From Penaeicola halotolerans (GTDB lineage Bacteria > Bacteroidota > Bacteroidia > Cytophagales > Cyclobacteriaceae): a stretch of DNA of 64,000 nt. The DNA lies in assembly GCF_016464625.1 (NCBI RefSeq), contig NZ_JAEAGO010000003.1, positions 62,001 to 126,000 on the forward strand, written 5' to 3'. This document shows positions 11,656-22,036 of the stretch, in pieces (position 1 is the stretch's first letter; every line of letters begins with the position of its first letter). Position numbers and translations under genes: made by a program. The notes under the pieces are model-generated. The model had not been told where the DNA came from. It searched no databases and saw only the letters and a list, made by a program, of their open reading frames with translations.

Positions 11656-12926
11656 TAGCAGACTCAGAGATATTAAGCATCAAGCAACGCTTTGGGATCA
11701 TTGGTAACTCTCCCCTACTCAATCATGCTATCAGAGTAGCCATGCAAGCTTCTCCTACAGACATGACGGTCTTGATCACAGGTGAAAGCGGTAGTGGTAA
11801 AGAGTCATTTTCCAAAATCATCCATAGCCTAAGTTCAAGAAAACACGGGAAATTTATAGCAATTAACTGTGGGGCTATTCCTGAAGGCACTATAGATTCT
11901 GAGCTTTTTGGTCATGAGAAAGGCTCGTTTACAGGGGCTCATGAGGCTAGAAAGGGTTACTTCGAAGTCACAGATGGTGGCTCTATCTTTCTAGACGAGA
12001 TCGGTGAGATGCCTCTAGGTACACAAGCTAGACTACTAAGGGTTTTAGAAAATGGAGAGTTCATCAAGGTAGGCTCTTCTAAGGTTCAAAAGACCAACGT
12101 ACGTGTCATAGCTGCAACCAATGTCAACCTGATCAAAGCAGTAGAACAAGGCAAATTTAGGGAAGACCTTTACTACAGATTAAATACGGTTCCTATCTAC
12201 GTTCCCCCTTTAAGAGAGCGAGGAGAAGATATTACATTGCTATTTAGAAAGTTCGCTACAGACTTTTCTGATAAGTATAAGGTAAAGCCTGTCCAACTAA
12301 CAGAAGATGCTAAAGAAGCTTTATTAAAGTATCGGTTCCCAGGGAATATCAGACAACTGAAAAATCTAGCTGATCAGATTTCACTTTTGGAGCAAGAGCG
12401 AGAGATTGACAGTGCTACTTTACTGCGCTATTTACCTAGAAACAGCGATAACTTACCTGCCTTTTTTACTGGTAAAAACGAGAAAGAAAGCATCAACGAA
12501 AGAGATATTTTATATAAAGTCCTCTTCGATATGAAAAAGGACATGACTGAACTAAAGAAGTTAGTGCTAGAATCTTTCAACTCTGGTGGTCTTAGTAGTC
12601 AGATCATGCAGCAACATGCTGATCTCTTTGAGGACATGGATGAGGTAGGAGATTTTGAGCGAAATATGCCCGAGGCAAGCAAGCCCGCTCCACTTATATT
12701 AGATGCTGCCAGAGACCAATCTGAGGACTATGAAGTGGACCAGATCGAGGATATCAGCCACGAGATGGAAGATGATAACTCACTTTCACTGGAGCGAAAA
12801 GAAAAAGAAATGATCATCAAAGCGCTGCAAAAAAACCATAATAAAAGAAAATATGCTGCTCGAGATCTAGGTATTTCTGAAAGGACGTTATATAGAAAAA
12901 TAAAACAGTATGAAATCAATGAATAA
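11652..12926 (+). CDS. Sigma-54-dependent transcriptional activator without receiver domain
   Basis: The AAA+ domain starts almost at the N-terminus, so no sensory receiver, GAF or PAS domain is present. Walker A GESGSGKE is at 44-51, the sigma-54 contact loop reads GSFTGA (91-96, variant of GAFTGA), and Walker B FLDEIGEM is at 113-120. A ~110-residue acidic, low-complexity linker follows. A Fis-type helix-turn-helix ([19 protein letters not shown]) ends the 424-aa protein. Its activity must be set by partner proteins, expression level or the acidic linker. It is embedded between miaB and lptE with 4-bp and 17-bp overlaps, a conserved arrangement in Bacteroidota. The target genes are unknown. 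Confidence 0.88.
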   Translation: MIADSEILSIKQRFGIIGNSPLLNHAIRVAMQASPTDMTVLITGESGSGKESFSKIIHSLSSRKHGKFIAINCGAIPEGTIDSELFGHEKGSFTGAHEARKGYFEVTDGGSIFLDEIGEMPLGTQARLLRVLENGEFIKVGSSKVQKTNVRVIAATNVNLIKAVEQGKFREDLYYRLNTVPIYVPPLRERGEDITLLFRKFATDFSDKYKVKPVQLTEDAKEALLKYRFPGNIRQLKNLADQISLLEQEREIDSATLLRYLPRNSDNLPAFFTGKNEKESINERDILYKVLFDMKKDMTELKKLVLESFNSGGLSSQIMQQHADLFEDMDEVGDFERNMPEASKPAPLILDAARDQSEDYEVDQIEDISHEMEDDNSLSLERKEKEMIIKALQKNHNKRKYAARDLGISERTLYRKIKQYEINE

Positions 12927-13446
12927 GTTTCAAACATTGCTTTTGTTGCTGATGCTAAGCCTTTTAGCGGGATGTGGTCCCTATTCATTTACAGGAGCTA
13001 ATATCGACTATAATGTCACCAAGACCATCTCTGTAGCTAACTTCTACAATGAGTCTGGAGGAGGTCCTCCCAACATCAATCAACAGCTCACCGAAGATCT
13101 GAAAGACTATTTCTTGAGAAATACCAATCTCAACTTGGTCAATGGAACTGGGGACATTTCATTTGAAGGAGGCATCGTGCGCTATGACCTTTCGCCACAA
13201 GCTCCTGTAGCCAGTGGCAATCAGAACGTAGCTGATCAGTCTGGCCTGATGCGCTTGACCATCGCTATAGAAGTTACCTACACCAATAACGCCAATGAGG
13301 AATACAACTTCAAGCGTACCTTCTCCAACTTTGAAGATTATGATCCTCGAACGACTAATTTCTTGAGTGCAGAGCCGCAACTCGTAGAGCAGATTCTAGA
13401 GAAGATCATTGTGGAAATTTTCAATAACTCTGTGGCTACTTGGTAA
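12910..13446 (+). CDS. lptE: LptE-like LPS-assembly lipoprotein
   Basis: This 178-aa lipoprotein has a signal peptide ending in lipobox LAGC. The body (CGPYSFTGANIDYNVTKTIS then VANFYNESG and a region of amphipathic strands) matches the LptE/LPS-assembly lipoprotein family of Bacteroidota, which plugs the LptD barrel in the outer membrane. The start could be 12910 (MKSMNKFQ) or 12919 (MNKFQ); both overlap the end of the sigma-54 activator gene, so translation is probably coupled. The gene precedes a TPR-like protein and secG, consistent with an envelope-export operon. Confidence 0.85.
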   Translation: MKSMNKFQTLLLLLMLSLLAGCGPYSFTGANIDYNVTKTISVANFYNESGGGPPNINQQLTEDLKDYFLRNTNLNLVNGTGDISFEGGIVRYDLSPQAPVASGNQNVADQSGLMRLTIAIEVTYTNNANEEYNFKRTFSNFEDYDPRTTNFLSAEPQLVEQILEKIIVEIFNNSVATW

Positions 13447-13482
13447 AAAAACCTTACATTAGTTCTTTATAAAAGCTTAAAA

Positions 13483-14448
13483 GTGAAGCCGGAACCTTTC
13501 TTCAAAATAATTAGTCGCGCCAATCAACTCGGTGAGGAAGATCAAACACTGCTTCTTCAGATGAAGGAGTCCTTCCCCTATGCACAATCCATCCAGGCAC
13601 TTCACCTCAAAGCCATTTCAAAAGATGCCGCCTCATACAGTGCTAACTTACCTCATGTAGCTATCAGAACTTCAGATAGAGCTCATTTGAAGTCCTATTT
13701 AGAAGGTAGCCTTCTCTTTACACAAGACTATCAGCCTATCAGCAATTTGATCATTCCTCAAGTAGGCCAAGAACCTGTGGAAATAGCTGACTTGATCGAT
13801 GATAATGATGAAAAGTCAATCATAACTGCAAAAGAAGAAGTGAGCCCTATAACGGCAGAAAATATAGAAGTTACTCATCAGTCTACCGAGCCTGAAGCAG
13901 CTGCTCCAGTAGAAACGGTAAAACAAAAAACTATTGAAGACACTTCGAAAAATGACCATCAAGACATCCTAAAGGAACTAGAAGCTAATCTAGCCAAACT
14001 TAAAAAAAGTAAAGAAAGCATAGATAACAACCACGCGTCTGAGGAAAAGCAAGCAAGAAAAAAACCGATTGAAAAGCCTAAAACAACTGCTACCAAAAGA
14101 GCCTCAAAGGATAATAATGACTTGATCGAAAGCATTAAAAAGAAAGAAAAAAAGCAAATCACTGACTCCAAAAAGAAGATGCAAATAGACATCATCAGAG
14201 AGTTTAGTCAAAAAGATATTAAAATCAATAAATCACTCAAGGACCTAGAGGATATCCAAGAAATAGAAGATCTCGCAGTCAAAAGCACCGAAAGAAGCGA
14301 TAAATCACTTTCCGAAGCCTATGCTAAAATGCTTGTAAAACAAGGTAAAAAGGCTAGTGCAATTGAAATATATGAGAAATTAATTTTGAAGTTTCCTAAA
14401 AAAAAGGCTTACTTTGCGACTCAAATTAAAGCATTAAAAAAGGAATAA
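13483..14448 (+). CDS. Conserved charged protein between lptE and secG, TPR-like C-terminus
   Basis: This 321-aa soluble protein has a GTG start. The first ~100 residues form a compact domain (KIISRANQLGEEDQTLLLQMKESFPYAQSI has the look of the family N-terminus). A long Lys/Glu-rich, probably disordered or coiled-coil middle follows (~110-260). The C-terminus (SLSEAYAKMLVKQGKKASAI plus the following helix) resembles one or two tetratricopeptide helices. It has no signal peptide or membrane segment. The position between lptE and secG is conserved in Bacteroidota, but no function is known to me. Expression with the miaB-secG operon is expected because the gap to secG is 1 bp. Confidence 0.7.
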   Translation: MKPEPFFKIISRANQLGEEDQTLLLQMKESFPYAQSIQALHLKAISKDAASYSANLPHVAIRTSDRAHLKSYLEGSLLFTQDYQPISNLIIPQVGQEPVEIADLIDDNDEKSIITAKEEVSPITAENIEVTHQSTEPEAAAPVETVKQKTIEDTSKNDHQDILKELEANLAKLKKSKESIDNNHASEEKQARKKPIEKPKTTATKRASKDNNDLIESIKKKEKKQITDSKKKMQIDIIREFSQKDIKINKSLKDLEDIQEIEDLAVKSTERSDKSLSEAYAKMLVKQGKKASAIEIYEKLILKFPKKKAYFATQIKALKKE

Positions 14449-14449
14449 C

Positions 14450-14803
14450 ATGTTTGAATTAATCATTGGTATTATAGTATTGCTAGCTGTATTGTTAGTA
14501 TTGGTCGTTTTAGCTCAAAATTCTAAAGGTGGCGCAGGTGCGGCATTCGGAGGAAGTGCAAGCCAAGTAATGGGTGTCACTAAAACAGGTAACATCCTAG
14601 AAAAAACCACTTGGGTGCTAGCTTTAGCTATCATGTCTCTTGCATTGGTTTCAAGCATATTTCTAGGAGATGCTACTCAATCTACAGGGATCACCTCTCC
14701 AAATCTAGAGAGAGCACAGGATCAAATCGTAACTCCTCCGAGCTTTGACACTGAAGAAGGAGACGCTGAGATGCCTATCATGACAGATACTACGGGAGAA
14801 TAA
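14450..14803 (+). CDS. secG: Preprotein translocase subunit SecG
   Basis: This 117-aa protein has two membrane helices (residues ~2-22 and ~55-75) around the conserved cytoplasmic loop NSKGGAGAAFGGS and the GNILEKTTW motif, diagnostic of SecG. A short acidic tail follows. SecG supports SecYE/SecA-driven protein export in the inner membrane. It is the last gene of the miaB operon: it follows its neighbour by 1 bp and is closed by a hairpin terminator. Confidence 0.95.
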   Translation: MFELIIGIIVLLAVLLVLVVLAQNSKGGAGAAFGGSASQVMGVTKTGNILEKTTWVLALAIMSLALVSSIFLGDATQSTGITSPNLERAQDQIVTPPSFDTEEGDAEMPIMTDTTGE

Positions 14804-14825
14804 GCTATTTCAATTCTTGAATATA

Positions 14826-14856
14826 AAAACCACCTCAAACAGGGGTGGTTTTTTTG
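14826..14856 (+). terminator. Intrinsic terminator after secG
   Basis: AACCACC and GGTGGTT form the stem, followed by a seven-T run. It ends the miaB-secG operon. Confidence 0.85.
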
Positions 14857-15023
14857 TTTAACGCCATTCTTCAAAACAGCTCCTTTTTTGTAGTAATCAC
14901 AGATTGCTTAGGTATAAAAGAACAACTTTTGGCAAATCCGCAGATAAGCCCCCTTTTTATTTCATACTGAGCCAAATAATGATTAATTTGTTAGAATTAA
15001 CAAAACAGTAAAGTAATTATATT

Positions 15024-15980
15024 TTGGAAAAGCAACCAGTAACCTTTGAAAGTTTGGGCGCTTCGGATTGGCCCAACATCATCGCCTACGCAGCCCCTAT
15101 TATGTTCCTCTTAGTATTTGTAGAGTGGGGCATCAGCATATATCAGAAAAGAGATTCATACGATAAACGAGACTTCTTTGCAGCAGCCACAATCGGTTTG
15201 ACCAATGTAGTCATCAGTGCTTTGATCAAAGCCTTGACTTTTGCCATTATCTTGTTTTTCTATAACCTTGTTCCTTGGAGCGTTCCCCATACATGGTGGT
15301 CTTATATACTATGCTTTTTTGCCATTGACTTTTGCCGCTATTGGGCACATAGAGTCTCTCATGAGCAGCGATTTTGGTGGGCTACGCATGTTACACATCA
15401 CAACTCTGAGAAATACAACTTCTCTGTCTCGTTCAGATTAGGCTGGGTACAACACATCAAGCTCATCTTCTTTCTCCCTGCTGTCATGGTTGGCTTTGAT
15501 CCATTTGTATTTTTCATTTGTCATCAAATCGCTGTTTTATATCAGTTTTGGATTCATACAGAATACATTACTAAGCTACCGAGACCTATTGAATGGTTTT
15601 TTGTTACACCATCACACCATAGAGTGCATCATGGCAAAGACGAAGGCTATATTGATAAGAACTACGGCTCTACGTTCATCATTTGGGATCGCATGTTTGG
15701 CACATTTACTCCAGAGACTATTCGCCCTACTTATGGTATTACCAAAAATGTCGGTAGCTATAATCCCATCACGCTAAACTTCCATGAGTTTAGAGACATT
15801 TTTAAAGATTTGAAAAAGGCAAGAAATGTCAAACAAGTCTTTCAAGTACTCTTCGCCCCTCCAGGCAAAGGGCCTTTTGATCAAGTGCAGCTTCAAGAGG
15901 CTGTAGAGGAGATCAAGGCGAGACCAAACCTCACTCCTACTAATCACATGACTACACAAGTCATGAAGTCAGAAGACTAA
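15024..15980 (+). CDS. Sterol desaturase / fatty acid hydroxylase family membrane enzyme
   Basis: This integral membrane di-iron oxygenase has the three histidine clusters HRVSH (109-113), HVTHH (122-126) and HHRVHH (198-203), plus the intervening HTEYI (178). Four or so hydrophobic helices surround them. Family members hydroxylate or desaturate sterols, fatty acids, carotenoids or alkylglycerols; here the YNFSVSFRLGWVQ and RPIEWFFVTPSHHRVHHG segments place it in the bacterial C-5 sterol desaturase-like branch, whose substrate is uncertain. The start at TTG 15024 is the best available because no ATG precedes the first helix, but it is not certain. It forms a single-gene unit with its own terminator. 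Confidence 0.82.
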   Translation: MEKQPVTFESLGASDWPNIIAYAAPIMFLLVFVEWGISIYQKRDSYDKRDFFAAATIGLTNVVISALIKALTFAIILFFYNLVPWSVPHTWWSYILCFFAIDFCRYWAHRVSHEQRFWWATHVTHHNSEKYNFSVSFRLGWVQHIKLIFFLPAVMVGFDPFVFFICHQIAVLYQFWIHTEYITKLPRPIEWFFVTPSHHRVHHGKDEGYIDKNYGSTFIIWDRMFGTFTPETIRPTYGITKNVGSYNPITLNFHEFRDIFKDLKKARNVKQVFQVLFAPPGKGPFDQVQLQEAVEEIKARPNLTPTNHMTTQVMKSED

Positions 15981-15985
15981 ATTTG

Positions 15986-16010
15986 AAGCCTCCTTTGTGA
16001 GGCTTTTTTT
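15986..16010 (+). terminator. Intrinsic terminator
   Basis: AAGCCTC / GAGGCTT stem with a 6-base loop and a T-rich tail, just after the sterol-desaturase-family gene. Confidence 0.85.
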
Positions 16011-16201
16011 ATCTCTACACACCGACACGACTAATCGACAAAAGTAAAAATGTCAGCGCATGACTTCCATGTGAAAACAAGTTCTGCCACACACATCAAA
16101 AAAGTCCGACTTTCTGTCAGCAAAATACGCATAAACGTCATTGGCATAGGAAATGCAACTACTCAAGCCAAACAACGAAACACACAAAACACGATAAAAC
16201 T

Positions 16202-16480
16202 ATGTCAAAAGTAAACATCAAACCTTTAGCAGACAGAGTGCTCGTAGCACCTGCTGCAGCTGAAGAGAAAACTGCTTCTGGACTTTATATCCCAGACACT
16301 GCCAAAGAAAAACCTCAAAAAGGTACTGTTGTAGCAGTAGGTAGTGGTAAAAAAGATGAACCATTGACAGTAAAAGTAGGTGATACAGTCCTTTACGGCA
16401 AGTATGCAGGTACTGAGCTTTCTGTAGATGGAAGTGATTACTTGATCATGAGAGAAGCAGACATCTTCGCTATTCTTTAA
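16202..16480 (+). CDS. groS: Co-chaperonin GroES
   Basis: This 92-aa protein is standard GroES length. It has [10 protein letters not shown] at the N-terminus, a mobile loop ([12 protein letters not shown]) that docks onto GroEL, and the [15 protein letters not shown] core. It caps GroEL for ATP-driven protein folding in the cytoplasm. It is followed by groL 46 bp downstream. I see no CIRCE element in the 220 bp upstream; a short dyad GTCA-N5-TGAC at 16052-16064 is the only candidate control site noticed. Confidence 0.97.
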   Translation: MSKVNIKPLADRVLVAPAAAEEKTASGLYIPDTAKEKPQKGTVVAVGSGKKDEPLTVKVGDTVLYGKYAGTELSVDGSDYLIMREADIFAIL

Positions 16481-16514
16481 TCCTTACTCATTTCATTTAA
16501 TCCAAAAGACTTAA

Positions 16515-18155
<1,641 letters not shown>

Positions 18156-18175
18156 GCCTTTGACGCTCAAATATT

Positions 18176-18210
18176 AAATAGGTCTGCTATGAAGCAGGCC
18201 TATTTTTTTT
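18176..18210 (+). terminator. Intrinsic terminator after groL
   Basis: AAATAGGTCTGCT / AGCAGGCCTATTT form a 13-bp stem (one G-T pair) with an ATGA loop, followed by a T run. Confidence 0.92.
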
Positions 18211-18442
18211 GCTTGTAACTCCTGTTTATACTTTTCACTTTTTGCAACAAAATTGTATAAACGGATAGTATTACTTCCGATTTTTAGACTAGCTTTGAAT
18301 AGCTTATGGTACAATATCTCACTAAACTTCTAGTAGATTTGTATTATTTGATCAGTAGTAGGATTAGTTCTTGACAAATCCTATATTGTGACATATCGCT
18401 AGTAAGTAGAACAACCAAACAACCGCTATTTTTGAATCAGGC

Positions 18443-18817
18443 ATGAATTTTAAATATGACAAGGTTATTTTGATTGATGATGATCCGATTAACAACCTGA
18501 TCAATAGAAAAATATTTAGCAAAACCGTTCCTGATGTTCATATCTTCGAATTTTTAGAAGGAAAAAATGCACTTCAATTCCTAGAATCAGCCGAATCTAT
18601 CGAAAACACCTTAGTGCTTTTAGACATCAATATGCCTATCATGAACGGATGGGATTTTTTGGATATATTTACCAGTAAGGGCTACAGACTAGACGTTTGG
18701 ATGCTCTCCTCTTCTATTGATCCTAGAGACGAAGTTAAGTCTCATACATATCCTTCTGTCAAAGGATTCATTGGAAAGCCACTCAGTCAAGATAAGATCA
18801 AGGATACTTTTTTCTAA
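18443..18817 (+). CDS. Single-domain response regulator
   Basis: The 124-aa protein is only a receiver (CheY-like) domain. The acidic pocket is D12-D14 (LIDDDP), the phospho-acceptor D61 is in LLDINMP, and the conserved Lys is K112 (GKPLS). No output domain or adjacent histidine kinase is present, so it probably acts by protein-protein interaction in a phosphorelay. A TAGCTTTG sequence at 18290-18297 is a possible -7 promoter element, which would give a ~140-base leader; this is uncertain. Confidence 0.88.
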   Translation: MNFKYDKVILIDDDPINNLINRKIFSKTVPDVHIFEFLEGKNALQFLESAESIENTLVLLDINMPIMNGWDFLDIFTSKGYRLDVWMLSSSIDPRDEVKSHTYPSVKGFIGKPLSQDKIKDTFF

Positions 18818-18880
18818 TCTTTAAGCACCCAAATTACTTAGCTTCTTTCTCATCTTAAGATATTTTTATTAGCTTAATGT

Positions 18881-19951
18881 ATGGGTAAAAGAAGAAAACA
18901 TAAATCCTCCATCAAAAAAGGGTTGGCTCCAGGCACACTCGTTCACGTGGGTGAAAAGAACATGGAGCAAATAGAACTTGATCTCTACTGCTATAATGCA
19001 GATGAACTCAGCTTTCACAATTTGCAATCTGTCGAAGAACTAGACCCTTTCATGACTAGAAAAGGTGTCAAATGGCTCAATATCAGTGGCGTACATGATG
19101 TAGATATCATCTCTGCTATCGGTAAGAAATTCAACTTACATCCACTGGTTATGGAAGATCTCGTCAGCACCCAGCAGCGTCCAAAGCTTGAAATCTTTGA
19201 TCATTATCTCTTCATTGTCAATCGCATGCTCTACACCCTCAATGGACACCAAGAATTTGTCTCTGAGCAGGTAAGTTTTATTGTGGGAGATGACTACATA
19301 TTATCCTTCCAAGAGAAAAAAGATGATGTATTTGATGGCGTAAGAAAAAGACTAGAAAATGCCATCGGTCGCATGCGAAAAAGCGGTCCAGACTACATGC
19401 TGTATGCACTGATGGATAGTATAGTGGACCACTATTTCATCCTACTCGAACATGTGTCTGACAGTACCGAGGAGATTGAAAACGATGTATTTGATGACAA
19501 AAGCCCTAGAAATGTCTTGTCCAAGATACACGCGATCAAGTATGAACTGATCAATATGCGTAAAGCGGTCTGGCCACTCCGAGAAGTACTCGCTAATATT
19601 AAGCGCTTGGAGTCCCCACTAGTTCAAGAGGAGACTAAGATCTTTATCAATGACGTCTATGACCACACGATACAGATCATTGATGGTATAGAGACGCAGC
19701 GCGATATCACTGGCTCACTGGTAGAGTCACACATGACCAATCTGAGCAATAAGCAAAATGATGTGATGAAAACTCTTACCATCATCTCTACCATATTTAT
19801 CCCACTAACCTTTATCGCTGGAGTCTATGGGATGAACTTTGAGTATATCCCTGAGCTGAGCTGGTCCTATGGCTATTTTGGTGTATGGGCAGTTTTCCTC
19901 ATTTTAGCTACCGTCCTATTTATTTATTTCAAAGTCAAAAAATGGTTTTAG
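18881..19951 (+). CDS. corA: CorA-type magnesium/cobalt transporter
   Basis: This 356-aa protein has a large cytoplasmic alpha/beta domain, a long stalk helix and two C-terminal membrane helices. The first helix ends in the signature YGMNF, the selectivity motif of CorA channels, followed by the periplasmic loop EYIPELSW and a Lys-rich tail (KVKKWF). It forms a homopentameric Mg2+ channel gated by intracellular Mg2+. An alpha/beta hydrolase gene follows after 3 bp, so the two are co-transcribed, though no functional link is obvious. Confidence 0.95.
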   Translation: MGKRRKHKSSIKKGLAPGTLVHVGEKNMEQIELDLYCYNADELSFHNLQSVEELDPFMTRKGVKWLNISGVHDVDIISAIGKKFNLHPLVMEDLVSTQQRPKLEIFDHYLFIVNRMLYTLNGHQEFVSEQVSFIVGDDYILSFQEKKDDVFDGVRKRLENAIGRMRKSGPDYMLYALMDSIVDHYFILLEHVSDSTEEIENDVFDDKSPRNVLSKIHAIKYELINMRKAVWPLREVLANIKRLESPLVQEETKIFINDVYDHTIQIIDGIETQRDITGSLVESHMTNLSNKQNDVMKTLTIISTIFIPLTFIAGVYGMNFEYIPELSWSYGYFGVWAVFLILATVLFIYFKVKKWF

Positions 19952-19954
19952 CCT

Positions 19955-20746
19955 ATGCCTTATCTATCAATCAATGGAGCCAATATCTATTATGAAATAA
20001 GTGGAAAAGGTACTGAAACCATCGTTTTCAGTCATGGTCTACTTTGGAGTGGACAGATGTTTCACAAACAAGTAGCGTACTTTCAAGAAAACTACCGCTG
20101 TGTCACTTATGATCATAGAGGACAGGGAAAAAGTGAAGTGACTAAGCATGGATATGACATGGATGAACTCTATGAAGACGCTGTAGCACTAATCGAAGCA
20201 CTTGATTTAGCCCCTTGCCACTTTGTAGGTTTATCTATGGGAGGATTTATAGGAATGAGACTAGCAGCTCGTAGACCAGACCTACTTCGCACGCTGATCT
20301 TGATGGAGACATCTGCCAATGAAGAAGCTTTTAAGGGAAAATATAAGAAGCTAAATTTTATCGCGAAGCTATTTGGCATAGGTATAGTAGCAGATAAAGT
20401 AATGCCCATCATGTTTGGCCAAACTTTTCTAAACGACCCCTACAGAACTGGAGAACGCAATAAGTGGCGAAAAATATTAGCAGATAACAAACGGTCTATT
20501 ACCAAATCAGTGACAGGTGTCATCACTCGAAAGGCTGTCTTAGAGGAGCTCAAAAGTATAGAAATGCCTACACTTATACTCGTGGGTGATGAAGATGTGG
20601 CAACGCCTGTAAGCAAAGCTGAGGAAATCAGTCATCATATCATCAACTCAAAATTGGTCGTCCTAGAGGGCGCAGGACATTCTTCATCTATCGAAACACC
20701 CGATCAGGTAAATGCTCTTATCGGTGATTTTATCAAAACCTTTTGA
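19955..20746 (+). CDS. Alpha/beta hydrolase
   Basis: This 263-aa cytoplasmic alpha/beta-fold hydrolase has the nucleophile elbow GLSMGG (Ser94), the acid D214 in VGDEDVATP and the catalytic His242 in GAGHSSSIE. An oxyanion HG motif (FSHGLL) is near residue 27 and the YDHRGQGKS motif at 52-60. The family includes 3-oxoadipate enol-lactonases, esterases and haloperoxidase-like enzymes; the substrate cannot be predicted. It lies 3 bp after corA in the same transcript. Confidence 0.85.
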   Translation: MPYLSINGANIYYEISGKGTETIVFSHGLLWSGQMFHKQVAYFQENYRCVTYDHRGQGKSEVTKHGYDMDELYEDAVALIEALDLAPCHFVGLSMGGFIGMRLAARRPDLLRTLILMETSANEEAFKGKYKKLNFIAKLFGIGIVADKVMPIMFGQTFLNDPYRTGERNKWRKILADNKRSITKSVTGVITRKAVLEELKSIEMPTLILVGDEDVATPVSKAEEISHHIINSKLVVLEGAGHSSSIETPDQVNALIGDFIKTF

Positions 20747-20886
20747 AAAAATTAAACCTAAATCTGGTGGCTTGTGGCATGAATACAAGTACCTTGATTT
20801 AGGTTTTAAAAATATTAAATCAAAGCTAGAGATAAATTACCCACCAAAACATCCCCTAAAATGGGTATTTTTTGCTCATTGATAAG

Positions 20887-21235
20887 CTATCTCAAAAGGG
20901 TAAATGTCCCCTGAAGTGCCTTTTTGATCAACTGTCCGTCTTGCTCGTAGACATATTCCATTTTATATGAGTATGAGCCCTCTTCTGCTTCTGCTCCATT
21001 GATCCGACCGTCCCAGCCTATACTCTCTCCTGAAAAAATCAATTCTCCCCATCTATTGTAAATCAGCAATGTGAAAGACAAATCGCAAGTGGCTACTCCT
21101 TGATAAATCGCGTTGTCCCCTATTGTTTTCCATAAAGCCAAGCCAAAACTCCTTCCCAACAGTCGTAAGATGGGCTTGTACCAAAAGACTTTGGAAACAA
21201 CATATGAAAAGAATGAAGACAAACTTACGGAGCAT
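20887..21235 (-). pseudogene. Remnant of a T9SS-type (CHU_C/gliding-motility) surface protein: both ends joined, middle lost
   Basis: Two reading frames encode the two ends of one large secreted protein. From 21235 a signal peptide (MLRKFVFILFICCFQSLLVQA) leads into TVGKEFWLGFMENN, the usual N-terminus of large Bacteroidota surface proteins. The frame is lost at about 21120-21140. In another frame, from about 21115 to 20887, SFTLLIYNRWGELIF, WDGRINGAEAEEGSYSYKM and GTFTLLR form a gliding-motility-associated (T9SS type B sorting) C-terminal domain. Intact relatives are hundreds to thousands of residues long, so only about 115 codons remain. A large internal deletion plus frameshift is the simplest explanation. 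Confidence 0.8.
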
Positions 21236-21288
21236 GCGATAATCGAGTGGACTATTTGTCTCTCAATATCCTAAAAAAATATATGGCA

Positions 21289-21897
21289 TTATGCTTTAAG
21301 CACCATATTTTCTTCACATCGCTTTAATACACGAGAAACAGTTTGCCTAGTCAGTCCCGTGAGGTCTGCTATATCCTGCATTGTCATCAGTTTTAAAAGC
21401 ATATACCTCCTATCGTTTGCGTCTACTATTTGAACTCCATAGTTCTCTCGAATATTATTTACTCGCTCTTCTGGCTCGGCTGAACAAACTGCAAAGAGTC
21501 GAGATTCTGCGCGACACCAGCGCTTGACAGTCTGGACATTAAACCACTCTGAGACTGCTGGATCATGCACGATTAGATATTTGTAGTAATTGAGCTCATA
21601 CTCTCTCAGTACTACATCGGTAAGACACTTGGCAAACTCAAAAAATTGACCATTTAGATAGCGGAGGTTACCGAAAAATTCCTCTGGTCTCAAAACATCA
21701 TAGCAGATTTCAGCACCTGATTTAGCATAGCTCCCGATCTTTACAGCTCCTTTGACGATTTCGTAGATCTCAGTATGCTTAAATGGAGGAATATAAACAT
21801 AATCCCCTTTTTGAAAAACTCGCTCACGCACATGCTTAACCAACTCTTGCGGCTGGATAGCTTGTAAGTACTGATATGGATTAAACCCTGCTAACAT
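21289..21897 (-). CDS. Crp/Fnr family transcriptional regulator
   Basis: This ~202-aa protein has an N-terminal cyclic-nucleotide-binding-like beta-roll (VFQKGDYVYIPPFKHTEIYE then IVKGAVKIG, residues ~28-105). A C-terminal winged helix contains the recognition region MQDIADLTGLTRQTVSRVLKR. The cAMP-binding RxS pattern of true CRP is not evident, and no Fnr-type cysteine cluster is visible, so the signal is unknown. I prefer the ATG at 21897 over the preceding GTG. It is separated from the PhoD-like gene by a terminator at 22012-22035. Confidence 0.85.
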   Translation of the reverse strand: MLAGFNPYQYLQAIQPQELVKHVRERVFQKGDYVYIPPFKHTEIYEIVKGAVKIGSYAKSGAEICYDVLRPEEFFGNLRYLNGQFFEFAKCLTDVVLREYELNYYKYLIVHDPAVSEWFNVQTVKRWCRAESRLFAVCSAEPEERVNNIRENYGVQIVDANDRRYMLLKLMTMQDIADLTGLTRQTVSRVLKRCEENMVLKA

Positions 21898-22011
21898 CAC
21901 GCTAAATCTCCTCTAATCTCCATGAAATCAGCGCTTAAATCAAGTATGTGAATCAGAATTCACAACAACTTAATAATCTGTTAATCAATCGAATTAAATC
22001 TCTTTGAAAAA

Positions 22012-22035
22012 ATAAGCGGTCCGAAGACCGCTTAG
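22012..22035 (-). terminator. Intrinsic terminator of the PhoD-like gene
   Basis: AAGCGGTC / GACCGCTT perfect 8-bp stem with CGAA loop; on the minus strand it is followed by a T run. Confidence 0.88.
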
Positions 22036-22036
22036 A

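Noticed and set aside
15981-16201. CIRCE or HrcA operator before groES
   Set aside because: No TTAGCACTC-N9-GAGTGCTAA-like dyad is present; only a short GTCA-N5-TGAC dyad was found.
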